Assembly (NCBI RefSeq): GCF_011745145.1
Contig: NZ_CP050191.1
Span: 4,847,433-4,911,432, forward strand
Reading direction: 5' to 3'
Source of the DNA: Mycobacterium sp. DL440
GTDB lineage: Bacteria; Actinomycetota; Actinomycetes; Mycobacteriales; Mycobacteriaceae
DNA length: 64,000 bases
Under the pieces are notes generated by a model that saw only the letters and a list, made by a program, of their open reading frames with translations, made no database searches and had not been told where the DNA came from. Below are positions 54,708 through 62,681 of the stretch, piece by piece. Made by a program: the position numbers and the translations under genes. The stretch's first letter is position 1; every line of letters begins with the position of its first letter.

Positions 54708-55745
54708 TCAGCTGATGGCGCGCAGGCCCGACGCGATCGCCGGTGCCACCGCCTCGCCGACGCTGGAACCACCCGGCGCCTCAGAACCCTGCCGGGCGCG
54801 GAAGTCGATACCCGCGGCGATGATCGCTGCCTTGAAATAGGCCAGCGCCATGTAGAAGTCCCAGTGCGCCAGGTCCTGGCCGGACTGCACCGAATAGCGG
54901 TTGGCCAACTCGTCGGCCGACGGCATCTGCGGTGAACTCCACGCGGCTTCCATGCTCAGGATCAGATTGAACATCGGATCGCGGTAGACGCACATCAGCG
55001 CGGCGTCGCTCAGCGGGTCACCCAACGTCGAGAGTTCCCAGTCCAGCACCGCAAGGACCTTCGTCGGGTCCTGCACGTCCAGGATGGTGTTGTCGATGCG
55101 GTAGTCGCCGTGGACGATCGAGTTGCGGCTCTGCGCCGGAACAGAATCGGCCAGGGCCTGATGCAGACGCTTGACGTCGTCGTCGCGGGGATCGTCGGGC
55201 AGGCGGACCAGGTCCCACTGCGAACCCCACCGGCGCACCTGACGTTCCAGATAACCCGCGGGCTTGCCGAAATCGCCCAGACCGACCGCCTCGGGGTCCA
55301 CCGCGTGCAGGTCGGCCAGCACCCGGATCAGCGCGTCGACGCTGTCGCTGATGGTTCCAGGGCCGCCGAGCGCTTCGAGCGCCTCAAGCTCCGCGGCGCT
55401 GCGGACCACCTGGCCCGCGACGTTCTCGACCATCTGGAACGGAGCACCCAACACGGAGTCGTCGTTGCTCATCGTCACCGCACGGGCCACCGGAACTGCG
55501 GTACCGGCCAGCCCGGCCACCACCTTGTACTCGCGGGCCATATCGTGCGCGGACGGGGTCAGACCGTGCAGCGGCGGGCGGCGGAGTACCCACGCCGACG
55601 CGTCGTCGCACACCCGGAAGGTCAGGTTGGAGCGGCCGCCGGCGATCAGTTCGGCGCGGAGATCACCGCTGCGGGCGATGCCCTCCGAACGCAGATGCCG
55701 GTCCAGGGCGGTCAGGTCGAGACCCTCCAGATTTGTCACCGTCAC
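54708..55745 (-). CDS. Aminoglycoside-phosphotransferase-fold kinase (Rv3761c / FadE36-like)
   Basis: A 345-residue APH/choline-kinase fold protein. The catalytic loop is IVHGDYRIDN (about 210-219) and the metal motif VLDWELSTLGDP (about 228-239). The N-lobe has SNLTFRV and AWVLRRPP. The M. tuberculosis relative carries the misleading name FadE36 (acyl-CoA dehydrogenase), but the fold is a kinase, in the group that often pairs with acyl-CoA dehydrogenases (ACAD10-like). The substrate is unknown. A histidine-phosphatase gene lies 3 bp upstream on the same strand. Confidence 0.87.
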   Translation of the reverse strand: MTVTNLEGLDLTALDRHLRSEGIARSGDLRAELIAGGRSNLTFRVCDDASAWVLRRPPLHGLTPSAHDMAREYKVVAGLAGTAVPVARAVTMSNDDSVLGAPFQMVENVAGQVVRSAAELEALEALGGPGTISDSVDALIRVLADLHAVDPEAVGLGDFGKPAGYLERQVRRWGSQWDLVRLPDDPRDDDVKRLHQALADSVPAQSRNSIVHGDYRIDNTILDVQDPTKVLAVLDWELSTLGDPLSDAALMCVYRDPMFNLILSMEAAWSSPQMPSADELANRYSVQSGQDLAHWDFYMALAYFKAAIIAAGIDFRARQGSEAPGGSSVGEAVAPAIASGLRAIS

Positions 55746-55748
55746 TGT

Positions 55749-56357
55749 TTACCACCGGACATTTCGCGGCAGCAGATCCCATACGTGTTCTGTGCCGTTG
55801 ACCGAGGCGACGGCCAGCTTGCCCGAGCGCGATGACAGCAGCCGGGTGACCGAGGCGTAGTCGACGTGGAAGGACAGCAGCCGCTCGGTGGCCAGGATCT
55901 GGTGCAGCAGCACGTTGATCACGCCACCGTGACTGAACACCGCGACGGTGCCGTCATGGTCACCGGCCGCCACCAGGTCCTCGACCGCGGCGCCGATCCG
56001 TGCCATGAACGCGCCCTCGTCCACGCTGCTGGGCAGGTGACCGCTCACCAGCCGGGCCAGCTCCTCGGGGTTCTCCTTGGCGATCTCCTCGATCGGCACG
56101 TAGTGCGACATGTCGCGGTCGTACTCGGCGAGCCGGTCGTCGACCTCGACCTGCAGGCCCAGCTCGTTGGCGAGCGGTCCCGCTGTCTGGATCGCGCGCC
56201 GCTGTGGGCTGCTGACCAGCCGGCTGACGGGGAAGCGGGCCAGGGCGGCGGGCAGGCGTTCGGCCTGGGCGATGCCCTCTGCGGACAGATCGGGATCAGA
56301 CCCTTGACCTGGCTCGCTGCGCAGCGGTAAAGCATGTCGGACCAGAAGCAGTTGCAC
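55749..56357 (-). CDS. Histidine phosphatase family protein (phosphoglycerate-mutase-like)
   Basis: A 202-residue protein. The catalytic RHG-type motif is LVRHALP with nucleophile His, then SPQRRAIQTA and the second histidine in FSHGGVINV. Family members are phosphatases or mutases of small phosphorylated metabolites. I use the GTG at 56357 (VQLLLVRH); a longer frame begins at 56405, directly against the divergent SDR start. It is co-directional with the kinase gene 3 bp downstream, suggesting a kinase-phosphatase pair. Confidence 0.83.
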   Translation of the reverse strand: MQLLLVRHALPLRSEPGQGSDPDLSAEGIAQAERLPAALARFPVSRLVSSPQRRAIQTAGPLANELGLQVEVDDRLAEYDRDMSHYVPIEEIAKENPEELARLVSGHLPSSVDEGAFMARIGAAVEDLVAAGDHDGTVAVFSHGGVINVLLHQILATERLLSFHVDYASVTRLLSSRSGKLAVASVNGTEHVWDLLPRNVRW

Positions 56358-56407
56358 CGTGCCACCATAGGGCCGCGGCGCAGGACGGCCGGAGAGGGCC
56401 ATCACAC

Positions 56408-57163
56408 ATGGGATATGCCGACGAGTTGTTCGACCTCACCGACCGGGTGGTGCTGGTCACCGGCGGCAGCCGCGGACTGGGCCGTGAGATCGCGGTGGGA
56501 GCCGCGCGTTGCGGTGCCGACGTGGTGATCGCGAGCCGCAACCTGGATTCCTGCGTGGCCGCGGCCGAGGAGATCACCGCGGCCACCGGTCGCGCCGCCC
56601 TCCCCTATCAGGTGCACGTGGGCCGGTGGGATCAACTCGACGGTCTGGCCGAGGCCGCCTACGACCGCTTCGGCAAGGTCGATGTGCTGGTCAACAACGC
56701 CGGCATGTCACCGCTGTACGAATCGCTGGGCTCGGTCACCGAGAAACTCTTCGACTCGGTGTTCAACCTGAACCTCAAAGGGCCGTTCCGGCTTTCGGCC
56801 CTGCTCGGTGAGCGCATGGTGGCCGACGGCGGTGGCGCGATCATCAACGTCAGCTCATCCGGCTCGTTGCGGCCAGACCAGTACATGCTTCCCTACGCCG
56901 CGGCCAAGGCTGGGCTGAACGCCATGACCGAAGGCCTGGCCAAGGCGTTCGGCCCGACCGTGCGGGTCAACACCCTGATGGCCGGGCCGTTTCTCACCGA
57001 TGTCAGCAAGGCCTGGGACATGGCCGGTGACCCGTTCGGCCACCTCGCCCTGCAGCGGGCCGGCAACCCTGCCGAGATCGTCGGCGCCGCACTGTTTCTG
57101 ATGTCGGATGCGTCCAGCTTCACCACCGGATCCATCCTGCGGGCGGATGGCGGATTGCCTTAG
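56408..57163 (+). CDS. Short-chain dehydrogenase/reductase
   Basis: A 251-residue classical SDR. Cofactor motif TGGSRGLG (18-25), NNAG (95-98), active-site Ser149 or 150, Tyr162 and Lys166 (YAAAK), and the C-terminal FTTGSILRADGGLP. The Ser/Arg after the glycine motif suggests NADP(H). It reduces a ketone or oxidises an alcohol of unknown identity. Its stop overlaps the convergent alkylsulfatase gene by 4 bases. Confidence 0.9.
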   Translation: MGYADELFDLTDRVVLVTGGSRGLGREIAVGAARCGADVVIASRNLDSCVAAAEEITAATGRAALPYQVHVGRWDQLDGLAEAAYDRFGKVDVLVNNAGMSPLYESLGSVTEKLFDSVFNLNLKGPFRLSALLGERMVADGGGAIINVSSSGSLRPDQYMLPYAAAKAGLNAMTEGLAKAFGPTVRVNTLMAGPFLTDVSKAWDMAGDPFGHLALQRAGNPAEIVGAALFLMSDASSFTTGSILRADGGLP

Positions 57164-59037
57164 GGCGTGACGATGTCGAAGTTCGGATCAGGCCGGTCCA
57201 GTGCCGCCAACAACGACGGCAGCGCATCGGTGTCGCCGGTGACCTCCACCCCCGGTGAACTGGTGTCACCCGCCGCGAAGGCCAACAGCCGCAGCTTGTT
57301 CGCAAGCTTCACCGTGGCGCGCGCACTGGCCTCGTCGGCACCGGCCTTGCGGTGGACCAGCACCCCGTTGCGCAACGTCAGGCGATAATTGTCCCCGGTG
57401 TCGGCGAACGTGACGTCGATGGCCAGATCGAGATCCCACGCCCGCGGACCATTCACATTGATCGCGAAGGTGTCGAAGATCTGCTCGGGCGTGAGCTGCC
57501 CCAACAGCGACGGCGACGCCGCAGTGGTCGGAGTACCGAAGTTGCCCTCCCGCAGTTCGGTGGCGCCGCTCAGGAAAAAATTGCGCCACGTGGCGTTCTC
57601 CGCGCCATAGGCCAACTGTTCAAGCACGTCGGCGTAGAGGTCGCGGGCTCGCCCATGGTTTTCATCGGTGAAGATCACATGATCGAGAAGTGTTGCCGCC
57701 CAGCGGTAATCACCTTCATCGAACGACTTTCCGGCCAGCTCGACCACCCGGTCGACGCCCCCCATCGCCTCGACGTAGCGGGGGCCGAGCGCCTCGGGCG
57801 GGTGCGGCCACAACCGGGCCGGGTTGCCGTCGAACCAGCCCATGTAGCGCTGGTAGACCGCCTTGACGTTGTGGCTCACCGAACCGTAGTAGCCGTGGGC
57901 ATGCCAGGCTTTCTCCAGGGCCGGAGGCAGCTGGAAGGTCTCCGCGATCTCGACCCCGGTATAGCCCTGGTTGAGCTGACGCAACGTCTGGTCATGCAGG
58001 TAGGCGTACAGATCCCGTTGCAGCGAAAGGAATTCGACTATCCGCTCGCGACCCCAGGTGGGCCAGTGGTGCGAGGCGAACACCACATCGGCGCGGTCGG
58101 AGAAGGTGTCGATGGCCTCGGTGAGATAGCCCGCCCAACCATGTGGATCACGTACCAACGCACCGCGCAGGGTCAGCAGGTTGTGCAGATTGTGGGTGGC
58201 GTTCTCGGCCATGCACAGCGCCCGGAGTTTCGGGAAGTAGATGTGCATCTCGGCGGGCGCCTCGGTGCCCGGCGCCATCTGGAATTCGATCTCGACACCG
58301 TCGATGGTGTGGGTCTCCCCGGTTTCGCGAATGTCGAGGGTCGGCACGATCAGCGCCACCTCGCCCGTCGAGCCAACCTGCCCCAGCCCGCAGCCGACCT
58401 GGCCCTGCGGGCCACGGTCCAGCGCCGCGCCGTACATGTAACCGGCGCGGCGCGCCATCGCGGTGCCGGCATAGACGTTCTCCTGCACGGCGTGCTCGGT
58501 GAAATGTTCCGGCGCGATGACGGCGACCTTGCCCGCGTCGACGTCGGCCTGGGTCGTCACCCCCAGCACGCCGCCGAAATGGTCGGCGTGGCTGTGGGTA
58601 TAAATGACTGCGCTGACGGCACGATCCCCCCGGTGCGCCCGGTACAGAGCCAGCGCGGCGGCCGCGGTCTCGGTGGATATCAGCGGATCGATGACGATGA
58701 CGCCGGTATCGCCTTCGATGAAGCTGACATTCGACAGGTCCAGGCCGCGTACCTGATAGATACCCTCGACCACCTCATAGAGGCCCTGTTTGGCGCACAG
58801 TTGCGACTGGCGCCACAAGCTGGGATGCACCGATGCCGGCGCGTCGCCTTCGAGAAAGGCGTAGGCGTCGTTGTCCCACACCACTCTTCCGTCAGCGGCC
58901 TTGACCACACAGGGTTCCATGGCCCCGAGGAAACCCCGATCAGCATCCTGAAAATCTCGAGTGTCCCCGAACGGCAGCGTCGCCAGATGCGCACGGTGGG
59001 CGGCCTCGATGACGGCGGCGGGTGGCTTCTGTTCCAT
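57160..59037 (-). CDS. Alkyl/aryl sulfatase, metallo-beta-lactamase fold (SdsA1-like, Rv3762c-like)
   Basis: A 625-residue type III alkylsulfatase. The Zn-binding THSHADHFGG has His148, His150, Asp152 and His153. A dimerisation helix region (about 385-480) and a C-terminal SCP2-like hydrophobic pocket (about 505-625) follow. Relatives hydrolyse SDS-like primary alkyl sulfates to alcohols. No signal peptide is visible, so it is probably intracellular. Gene order fits Rv3762c. Confidence 0.9.
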   Translation of the reverse strand: MEQKPPAAVIEAAHRAHLATLPFGDTRDFQDADRGFLGAMEPCVVKAADGRVVWDNDAYAFLEGDAPASVHPSLWRQSQLCAKQGLYEVVEGIYQVRGLDLSNVSFIEGDTGVIVIDPLISTETAAAALALYRAHRGDRAVSAVIYTHSHADHFGGVLGVTTQADVDAGKVAVIAPEHFTEHAVQENVYAGTAMARRAGYMYGAALDRGPQGQVGCGLGQVGSTGEVALIVPTLDIRETGETHTIDGVEIEFQMAPGTEAPAEMHIYFPKLRALCMAENATHNLHNLLTLRGALVRDPHGWAGYLTEAIDTFSDRADVVFASHHWPTWGRERIVEFLSLQRDLYAYLHDQTLRQLNQGYTGVEIAETFQLPPALEKAWHAHGYYGSVSHNVKAVYQRYMGWFDGNPARLWPHPPEALGPRYVEAMGGVDRVVELAGKSFDEGDYRWAATLLDHVIFTDENHGRARDLYADVLEQLAYGAENATWRNFFLSGATELREGNFGTPTTAASPSLLGQLTPEQIFDTFAINVNGPRAWDLDLAIDVTFADTGDNYRLTLRNGVLVHRKAGADEASARATVKLANKLRLLAFAAGDTSSPGVEVTGDTDALPSLLAALDRPDPNFDIVTP

Positions 59038-59057
59038 ACCGTTGAGCGTGCCACCTC

Positions 59058-59483
59058 AGAGTGACGGCACGGTCACGCTTGCCGGAATGATCCGACTGAT
59101 CTCATCGGCCCCGTGCCCGGCGGCCACCGCCGCATCCACGTAGCCACGAAACGCATCCAGCGCACCCGCATCAAAGCCCGCTGAGTGTGACGCCGAGATC
59201 AAGTGCCGCACCGAGGCGGCGACCGACGACACCGAGGCGCGTCACCCGCCGCGGTCAGCACCGCATCCGCGGCCGCCTGATCGACCACGTTGACCAGGAT
59301 GAGGTTGCTGGCCGCAGCTGCCTCTGCGGGCGTATCAGCCCACAACGCACCGCGGGCACGCAACGCGTCAGCCTTGGCAGCCGTCCGATTCCCCACGGTG
59401 GTGGGGTAATTCGCATCCAGCAGTGCCCCGGCGAGTGCCTGTCCCATCGGCCCGAGGCCGAGGACGCTGACCGTAGTGGTCAT
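59058..59483 (-). pseudogene. Decayed imine-reductase/6PGDH-like paralogue
   Basis: The ATG at 59483 overlaps the stop of the intact paralogue (59480). The first ~78 residues are a good Rossmann domain (VSVLGLGPMGQALAGALL, VGNRTAAKADAL), then the frame changes and stops at 59199. In another frame, the C-terminus of the same family (GFDAGALDAFRGYVDAAVAAGHGADE) runs to a stop at 59056-59058. The middle ~165 residues present in the neighbour are missing. A deletion plus frameshift inactivated a tandem duplicate. Confidence 0.8.
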
Positions 59484-60355
59484 GCCGCGGCCCCCTTCTT
59501 GATGCTCTCGATGACGCGCGCGAAGCCGTCGGTACCGTGGCCCGCGTCGATCTGCCGGTGGATCAGCCGTTGGACGACGTCGACGACTTCCGTGCCGATC
59601 CCCTGGTCCCGGCTGGCGGTGACGATGTCGCTGATATCGGAGAAGAGCAGGCTCTGCTGGCCAGGGACGGCGTAGTCCCCGCCGTCGATGACCGCGGCGT
59701 ATTCGGCGATCGAGGGCATCAGTGCCGGCAGCCACGCGGCGGTGCGGGCGGCGAACTCCTTCGCGGGCACCCCGGCCGCCCCTACCATCGCAGCGCCGTG
59801 GAAGAAGCCGGCGAACATCACGTACATGGCCGACAGGAGCGCCAGGTCGTACAGCGATGCCATGCCGGCATCGTCGCCGAAGTACTCAGCACCACCCCAG
59901 ATTTCGAACAACGTCCCATGGTCCTCGAACAACGTTGCCGAGCCGCTGTAGAGGATCGCCGACTGCGGCGTCGCGATCATCTCCGGCGTCGCCATGATGC
60001 CGCCGTCGAGATACTCGGCCCCGTGGCCCGCCGCCCACCGGGCCAGCTCCCGTGCCCCCTCCGGTGACGTCGTGGTCAGATTCACCAGCCGGCGCCCGGC
60101 CAGCAGCTGCGCCACCGGGTCGAGGACCTCGTGCACCGACGCCTGGTCGAACAGGCACACCACGACGAGATCCGCGTCGAGAGCCTCGGCCGCATCGGCC
60201 GCTGCGGTGGCGCCCTCGTCGACGAGCGCGGCGGCCCGGGCGGCGGTGCGGTTCCAGACGATGGTCGGGTGCCCCGCTCTGAGGGCTGTGCGGGCCAGCA
60301 CCGAACCCATCTCGCCCAGACCGAGAAAACTGATCGAATGGCGTGTGGTTGTCAT
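59480..60355 (-). CDS. Imine-reductase-like NAD(P)-dependent oxidoreductase
   Basis: A 291-residue beta-hydroxyacid-dehydrogenase/IRED-type protein. N-terminal cofactor motif FLGLGEMGSVLA (about 9-20) with WNRT suggesting NADPH. The YLDGGIMATP segment (about 115-124) and the helical C-terminal domain (YDLALLSAMYVMFAGFFHGAAMV) are typical of imine reductases; the GHGTDGFARVI end contributes the dimer site. It probably reduces a cyclic imine or related carbonyl. Divergent HxlR regulator 104 bp away with an operator in between. Confidence 0.86.
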   Translation of the reverse strand: MTTTRHSISFLGLGEMGSVLARTALRAGHPTIVWNRTAARAAALVDEGATAAADAAEALDADLVVVCLFDQASVHEVLDPVAQLLAGRRLVNLTTTSPEGARELARWAAGHGAEYLDGGIMATPEMIATPQSAILYSGSATLFEDHGTLFEIWGGAEYFGDDAGMASLYDLALLSAMYVMFAGFFHGAAMVGAAGVPAKEFAARTAAWLPALMPSIAEYAAVIDGGDYAVPGQQSLLFSDISDIVTASRDQGIGTEVVDVVQRLIHRQIDAGHGTDGFARVIESIKKGAAA

Positions 60356-60389
60356 GCCACCATCGTTGGAGAGACACTGACTGCAGGAC

Positions 60390-60416
60390 AAGTACCCACT
60401 AAAAAGTGGGATACTT
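60390..60416. promoter_or_regulatory. Operator palindrome for HxlR-type regulator
   Basis: AAGTACCCACT-AAAA-AGTGGGATACTT is a near-perfect dyad centred between the divergent imine-reductase and HxlR genes. It resembles the GTAC/CACT-type sites of HxlR/QorR regulators. It overlaps the likely -10/-35 regions of both promoters. Confidence 0.7.
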
Positions 60417-60458
60417 ACTCTTTTGAAACTATTGGCCCTGAACTGCAAGGATCCTGCC

Positions 60459-60797
60459 ATGAGCCAGCTGGGCAAGTACACCTGCGGACTCGATGCGGCG
60501 TTCGCCGTGGTCGACGGAAAGTGGAAACCGCTCATCCTCTGGGAGCTTCAGGCCGGACCGAAGCGCTTCAACGCACTGCACCGCAGCCTGTCCGGGGTGT
60601 CCCAGAAGATGCTGACCCAGCACCTCAAGGAACTCCAGCGTCATGGCGTGGTGCACCGGGAGAGCTATCACGAGGTGCCGCCTCGGGTGGAGTACTCCAT
60701 GACTCCCGCGGGTCAGGAGCTACTCGAATCCCTTGAACCGCTGGGTGATTGGGCCACCAAGCACATCGGACTGATATGCCAGGAGGAACCCGGCTAG
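60459..60797 (+). CDS. HxlR-family transcriptional regulator
   Basis: A 112-residue winged helix protein. It has the HxlR helix-turn-helix (GPKRFNALHRSLSGVSQKMLTQHLKELQRHGVV, about 36-67) and wing, plus an N-terminal Cys (YTCGLDAAF), the redox or electrophile-sensing residue in QorR-type members. ATG at 60459 with AAGGAT 8 nt upstream; a TTG at 60423 is a longer alternative. It probably regulates the divergent imine-reductase gene and itself. Its 3' end overlaps the convergent phosphoesterase by 4 bases. Confidence 0.87.
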   Translation: MSQLGKYTCGLDAAFAVVDGKWKPLILWELQAGPKRFNALHRSLSGVSQKMLTQHLKELQRHGVVHRESYHEVPPRVEYSMTPAGQELLESLEPLGDWATKHIGLICQEEPG

Positions 60798-61291
60798 CCG
60801 TCGAGGGTGTGCAGACTGACGTCGGACAACACTCCGGCGGCGATCCGGGCCGTCATGTAGGTGCAGTACGGCTGGCGGCGTCGGTCGGTCGGCGACCCCG
60901 GATTCAACAGGCGCAGACCGGTTTTCGCGGTCGTGTCCCACGGGATGTGGCTGTGTCCGAAGACCAGGACGTCGGTTCCGGGGTATTCCCTGGCCATCCG
61001 GGCCTCCCGCCCGGTGGCCGCACCGGTCTCGTGCACGACGGTGAATCGCAGACCGTCCAGTGTCACGTCGGCGCGCTCGGGCAGTCGCCTGCGCAGTTCA
61101 GCCCCGTCGTTGTTGCCCCAGCAGCCGATCAGGCGCGCCGCACGGGAGCTGAGCGCATCGAGCAGTGCGGGGTCGACCCAATCACCGGCGTGGACAACGG
61201 CATCCGCCTGGTCTATCTCGTCCCACACCTGAGCCGGGAGGTCCTTGGCGCGCTTGGGTACGTGGGTATCGGCGATCAGCAGCAGCCGCAT
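60794..61291 (-). CDS. Metallophosphoesterase (YfcE/MJ0936-like)
   Basis: A 165-residue calcineurin-like phosphoesterase. Metal motifs: ADTH (Asp8, His10), AGDW, GNND, VHE and GHSH. It hydrolyses phosphodiesters or pyrophosphates; the substrate is unknown. It is a short, single-domain member with no membrane signal. Confidence 0.88.
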   Translation of the reverse strand: MRLLLIADTHVPKRAKDLPAQVWDEIDQADAVVHAGDWVDPALLDALSSRAARLIGCWGNNDGAELRRRLPERADVTLDGLRFTVVHETGAATGREARMAREYPGTDVLVFGHSHIPWDTTAKTGLRLLNPGSPTDRRRQPYCTYMTARIAAGVLSDVSLHTLDG

Positions 61292-61353
61292 CCAGCCGAG
61301 CCTAGTTGACCGATGCCGATGAGCCCGAGATCTCGTGCCGCTACACTCCGAGC

Positions 61354-61710
61354 ATGGAACTACTACGCAACGTAGTTGTATATGCGCATCTGCTCGGTTT
61401 CGCAGTGATGGTCGGCGCCTGGATCGCCGAGGCCACGGCCCGACGCTTTCTGATCACCCCAGTGATGACCTACGGCATGACGCTGTCGCTCATCACCGGC
61501 CTGGCCCTGGCCGCACCGTGGCCTGCCGGCATCGTGCTGAACTACCCCAAGCTCGGCACCAAGCTCGTCATCCTGGTGGCGCTCGGCGCAGTGCTGGGCG
61601 TCGGCACCGCGCGGCAGCGTCGCGCGGGTGGCCAACCGGTCATGCCGCTGTTCATCGCCGCCGGCGTGTTGCCCCTGCTCGCGTCGGCGATCGCGGTGCT
61701 CTGGAACTGA
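61354..61710 (+). CDS. Small four-helix membrane protein, unknown function
   Basis: A 118-residue protein with four hydrophobic helices (about 7-25, 31-52, 66-86 and 95-116) and short loops, one with NYPKLGTKLVI. The ATG at 61354 is chosen because the frame upstream to 61306 is antisense-biased. The size and topology suit a CopD-like or DUF-type membrane protein but I do not assign a family. It is divergent from the phosphoesterase. Confidence 0.75.
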   Translation: MELLRNVVVYAHLLGFAVMVGAWIAEATARRFLITPVMTYGMTLSLITGLALAAPWPAGIVLNYPKLGTKLVILVALGAVLGVGTARQRRAGGQPVMPLFIAAGVLPLLASAIAVLWN

Positions 61711-61743
61711 GGCCCCGGCCCCGAATCTGAGCTGAACCTGAGA

Positions 61744-61795
61744 CGTTCCCGTAAAGTTAACTGGCAAACAACCTTTGTCGGCAGATACGGGAACG
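61744..61795 (+). promoter_or_regulatory. Ten-bp inverted repeat masking a start codon
   Basis: CGTTCCCGTA (61744-61753) and TACGGGAACG (61786-61795) are exact complements 32 nt apart. The right arm abuts the ATG at 61796 and contains its only ribosome-binding-like GGGAA. The folded RNA would hide the start, suggesting translational control, or the repeat is a protein-binding dyad. Confidence 0.5.
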
Positions 61796-62227
61796 ATGGG
61801 TCACAGACACGCCATGGCAACCGCCAGGGTCATGCGCACGGCGGCATTCACCGGATGCGATTCACCGCACGGTGACGTCCGCGTCCGGGCGAGGACGCGT
61901 GCCGCGGAGTCCGCACGTCAAGCGCATCACGGCGTGTTTGAACGGCTGCGGCAACGTCGCTACATCGGCCAGCTGAAGGCCTCGACATCGATGGTCGCCG
62001 GCCGGTCACCGTGGATGAACGATCGCGTCACCGTGCTGCGCGGCTTCCTCGCCGATCTGCACGGCCTGCACCTCCCGCCGGAGCTGGCCCGGGTTCAGGT
62101 GGCCGGTCACATCGACCTCCTGGTCTCCGTGCTGCGACTGGACCGTCAGGCCGCGCGTCAGTTCGTCACCGACGACGTCTTACGCGAGATGGCCGTCGAC
62201 ATCGCCACCGCTGTCGCCTCCGAGTAG
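61796..62227 (+). CDS. Small basic protein, unknown function
   Basis: A 143-residue Arg/His-rich protein. The N-terminal half is basic (VRVRARTRAAESARQAHHGVFERLRQRRY); the C-terminal half (about 80-143, NDRVTVLRGFLADLHGLHLPPELARVQVAGHIDLLVSVLRL) looks helical. No membrane segment and no recognised family. The start at 61796 is supported by the inverted repeat that ends exactly there; 61775 is a longer alternative. Confidence 0.6.
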   Translation: MGHRHAMATARVMRTAAFTGCDSPHGDVRVRARTRAAESARQAHHGVFERLRQRRYIGQLKASTSMVAGRSPWMNDRVTVLRGFLADLHGLHLPPELARVQVAGHIDLLVSVLRLDRQAARQFVTDDVLREMAVDIATAVASE

Positions 62228-62254
62228 CTTTCCCCACGGCTTAGCCGCCGACGC

Positions 62255-62311
62255 CGAGATCGACACCAGGGTTGTTGCTTCGCAGGAATCACAGCCCTGG
62301 TGTCGATCTCG
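62255..62311. repeat. Long perfect inverted repeat (17-bp arms)
   Basis: CGAGATCGACACCAGGG (62255-62271) and its exact complement (62295-62311) flank a 23-nt loop. It follows the unknown gene with no U-tract, so it may be a factor-dependent terminator, an mRNA-stabilising hairpin or a copy of a dispersed palindromic element. Confidence 0.65.
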
Positions 62312-62348
62312 ATGCACCAGGGCCCGCCCGAAACAATCCGCCAGAAAC

Positions 62349-62384
62349 AAATCGAGGCGCAGTCCGCAGACCGCGCCTCGATTT
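62349..62384 (-). terminator. Intrinsic terminator of tRNA-Arg transcript
   Basis: AAATCGAGGCGC and GCGCCTCGATTT form a perfect 12-bp stem. On the minus strand, TTTGTTTC follows the hairpin just after the tRNA-Arg, fitting a classic terminator. It can also act on the plus strand. Confidence 0.8.
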
Positions 62385-62391
62385 CTATGCG

Positions 62392-62464
62392 TGCGCCCGA
62401 AGGGATTCGAACCCCTAACCTTCTGATCCGTAGTCAGATGCTCTATCCGTTGAGCTACGGGCGC
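62392..62464 (-). tRNA. argV: tRNA-Arg(ACG)
   Basis: A 73-nt tRNA: acceptor GCGCCCG with CGGGCGC, discriminator A, D-arm AGCTCAACGGATAGAGC, anticodon ACG (GACTACGGATC) and T-loop GGTTCGAATCC. A34 is the substrate of TadA, encoded at 48091-48543. Confidence 0.97.
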
Positions 62465-62504
62465 CTAGCGTTATTCAGTTGTGCGGCTGACAAGTCAACC
62501 GTGG

Positions 62505-62593
62505 CGGAGGCGAGAGGATTTGAACCTCCGGTCCCCTTTAAGGGGGACAACTCATTAGCAGTGAGTCCCATTCGGCCGCTCTGGCACGCCTCC
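62505..62593 (-). tRNA. tRNA-Ser(GCT)
   Basis: Class II tRNA: acceptor GGAGGCG with CGCCTCC, discriminator G, anticodon GCT (CACTGCTAATG), long variable arm with a CCCCCTTAAAGGGGA hairpin and T-loop GGTTCAAATCC. CCA is encoded at 62502-62504. Confidence 0.96.
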
Positions 62594-62681
62594 TTTGAAC
62601 TTCTGTGAGGGTACCGGACTCCGTCCTGTCGCCCGAAACCGCCGAGGGCACACAGTACACAGCCTCCCCTATTCTGGCCAA

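Noticed and set aside
57352..59064. 570-residue plus-strand frame
   Set aside because: It is fully antisense to the alkylsulfatase with intact Zn motif.
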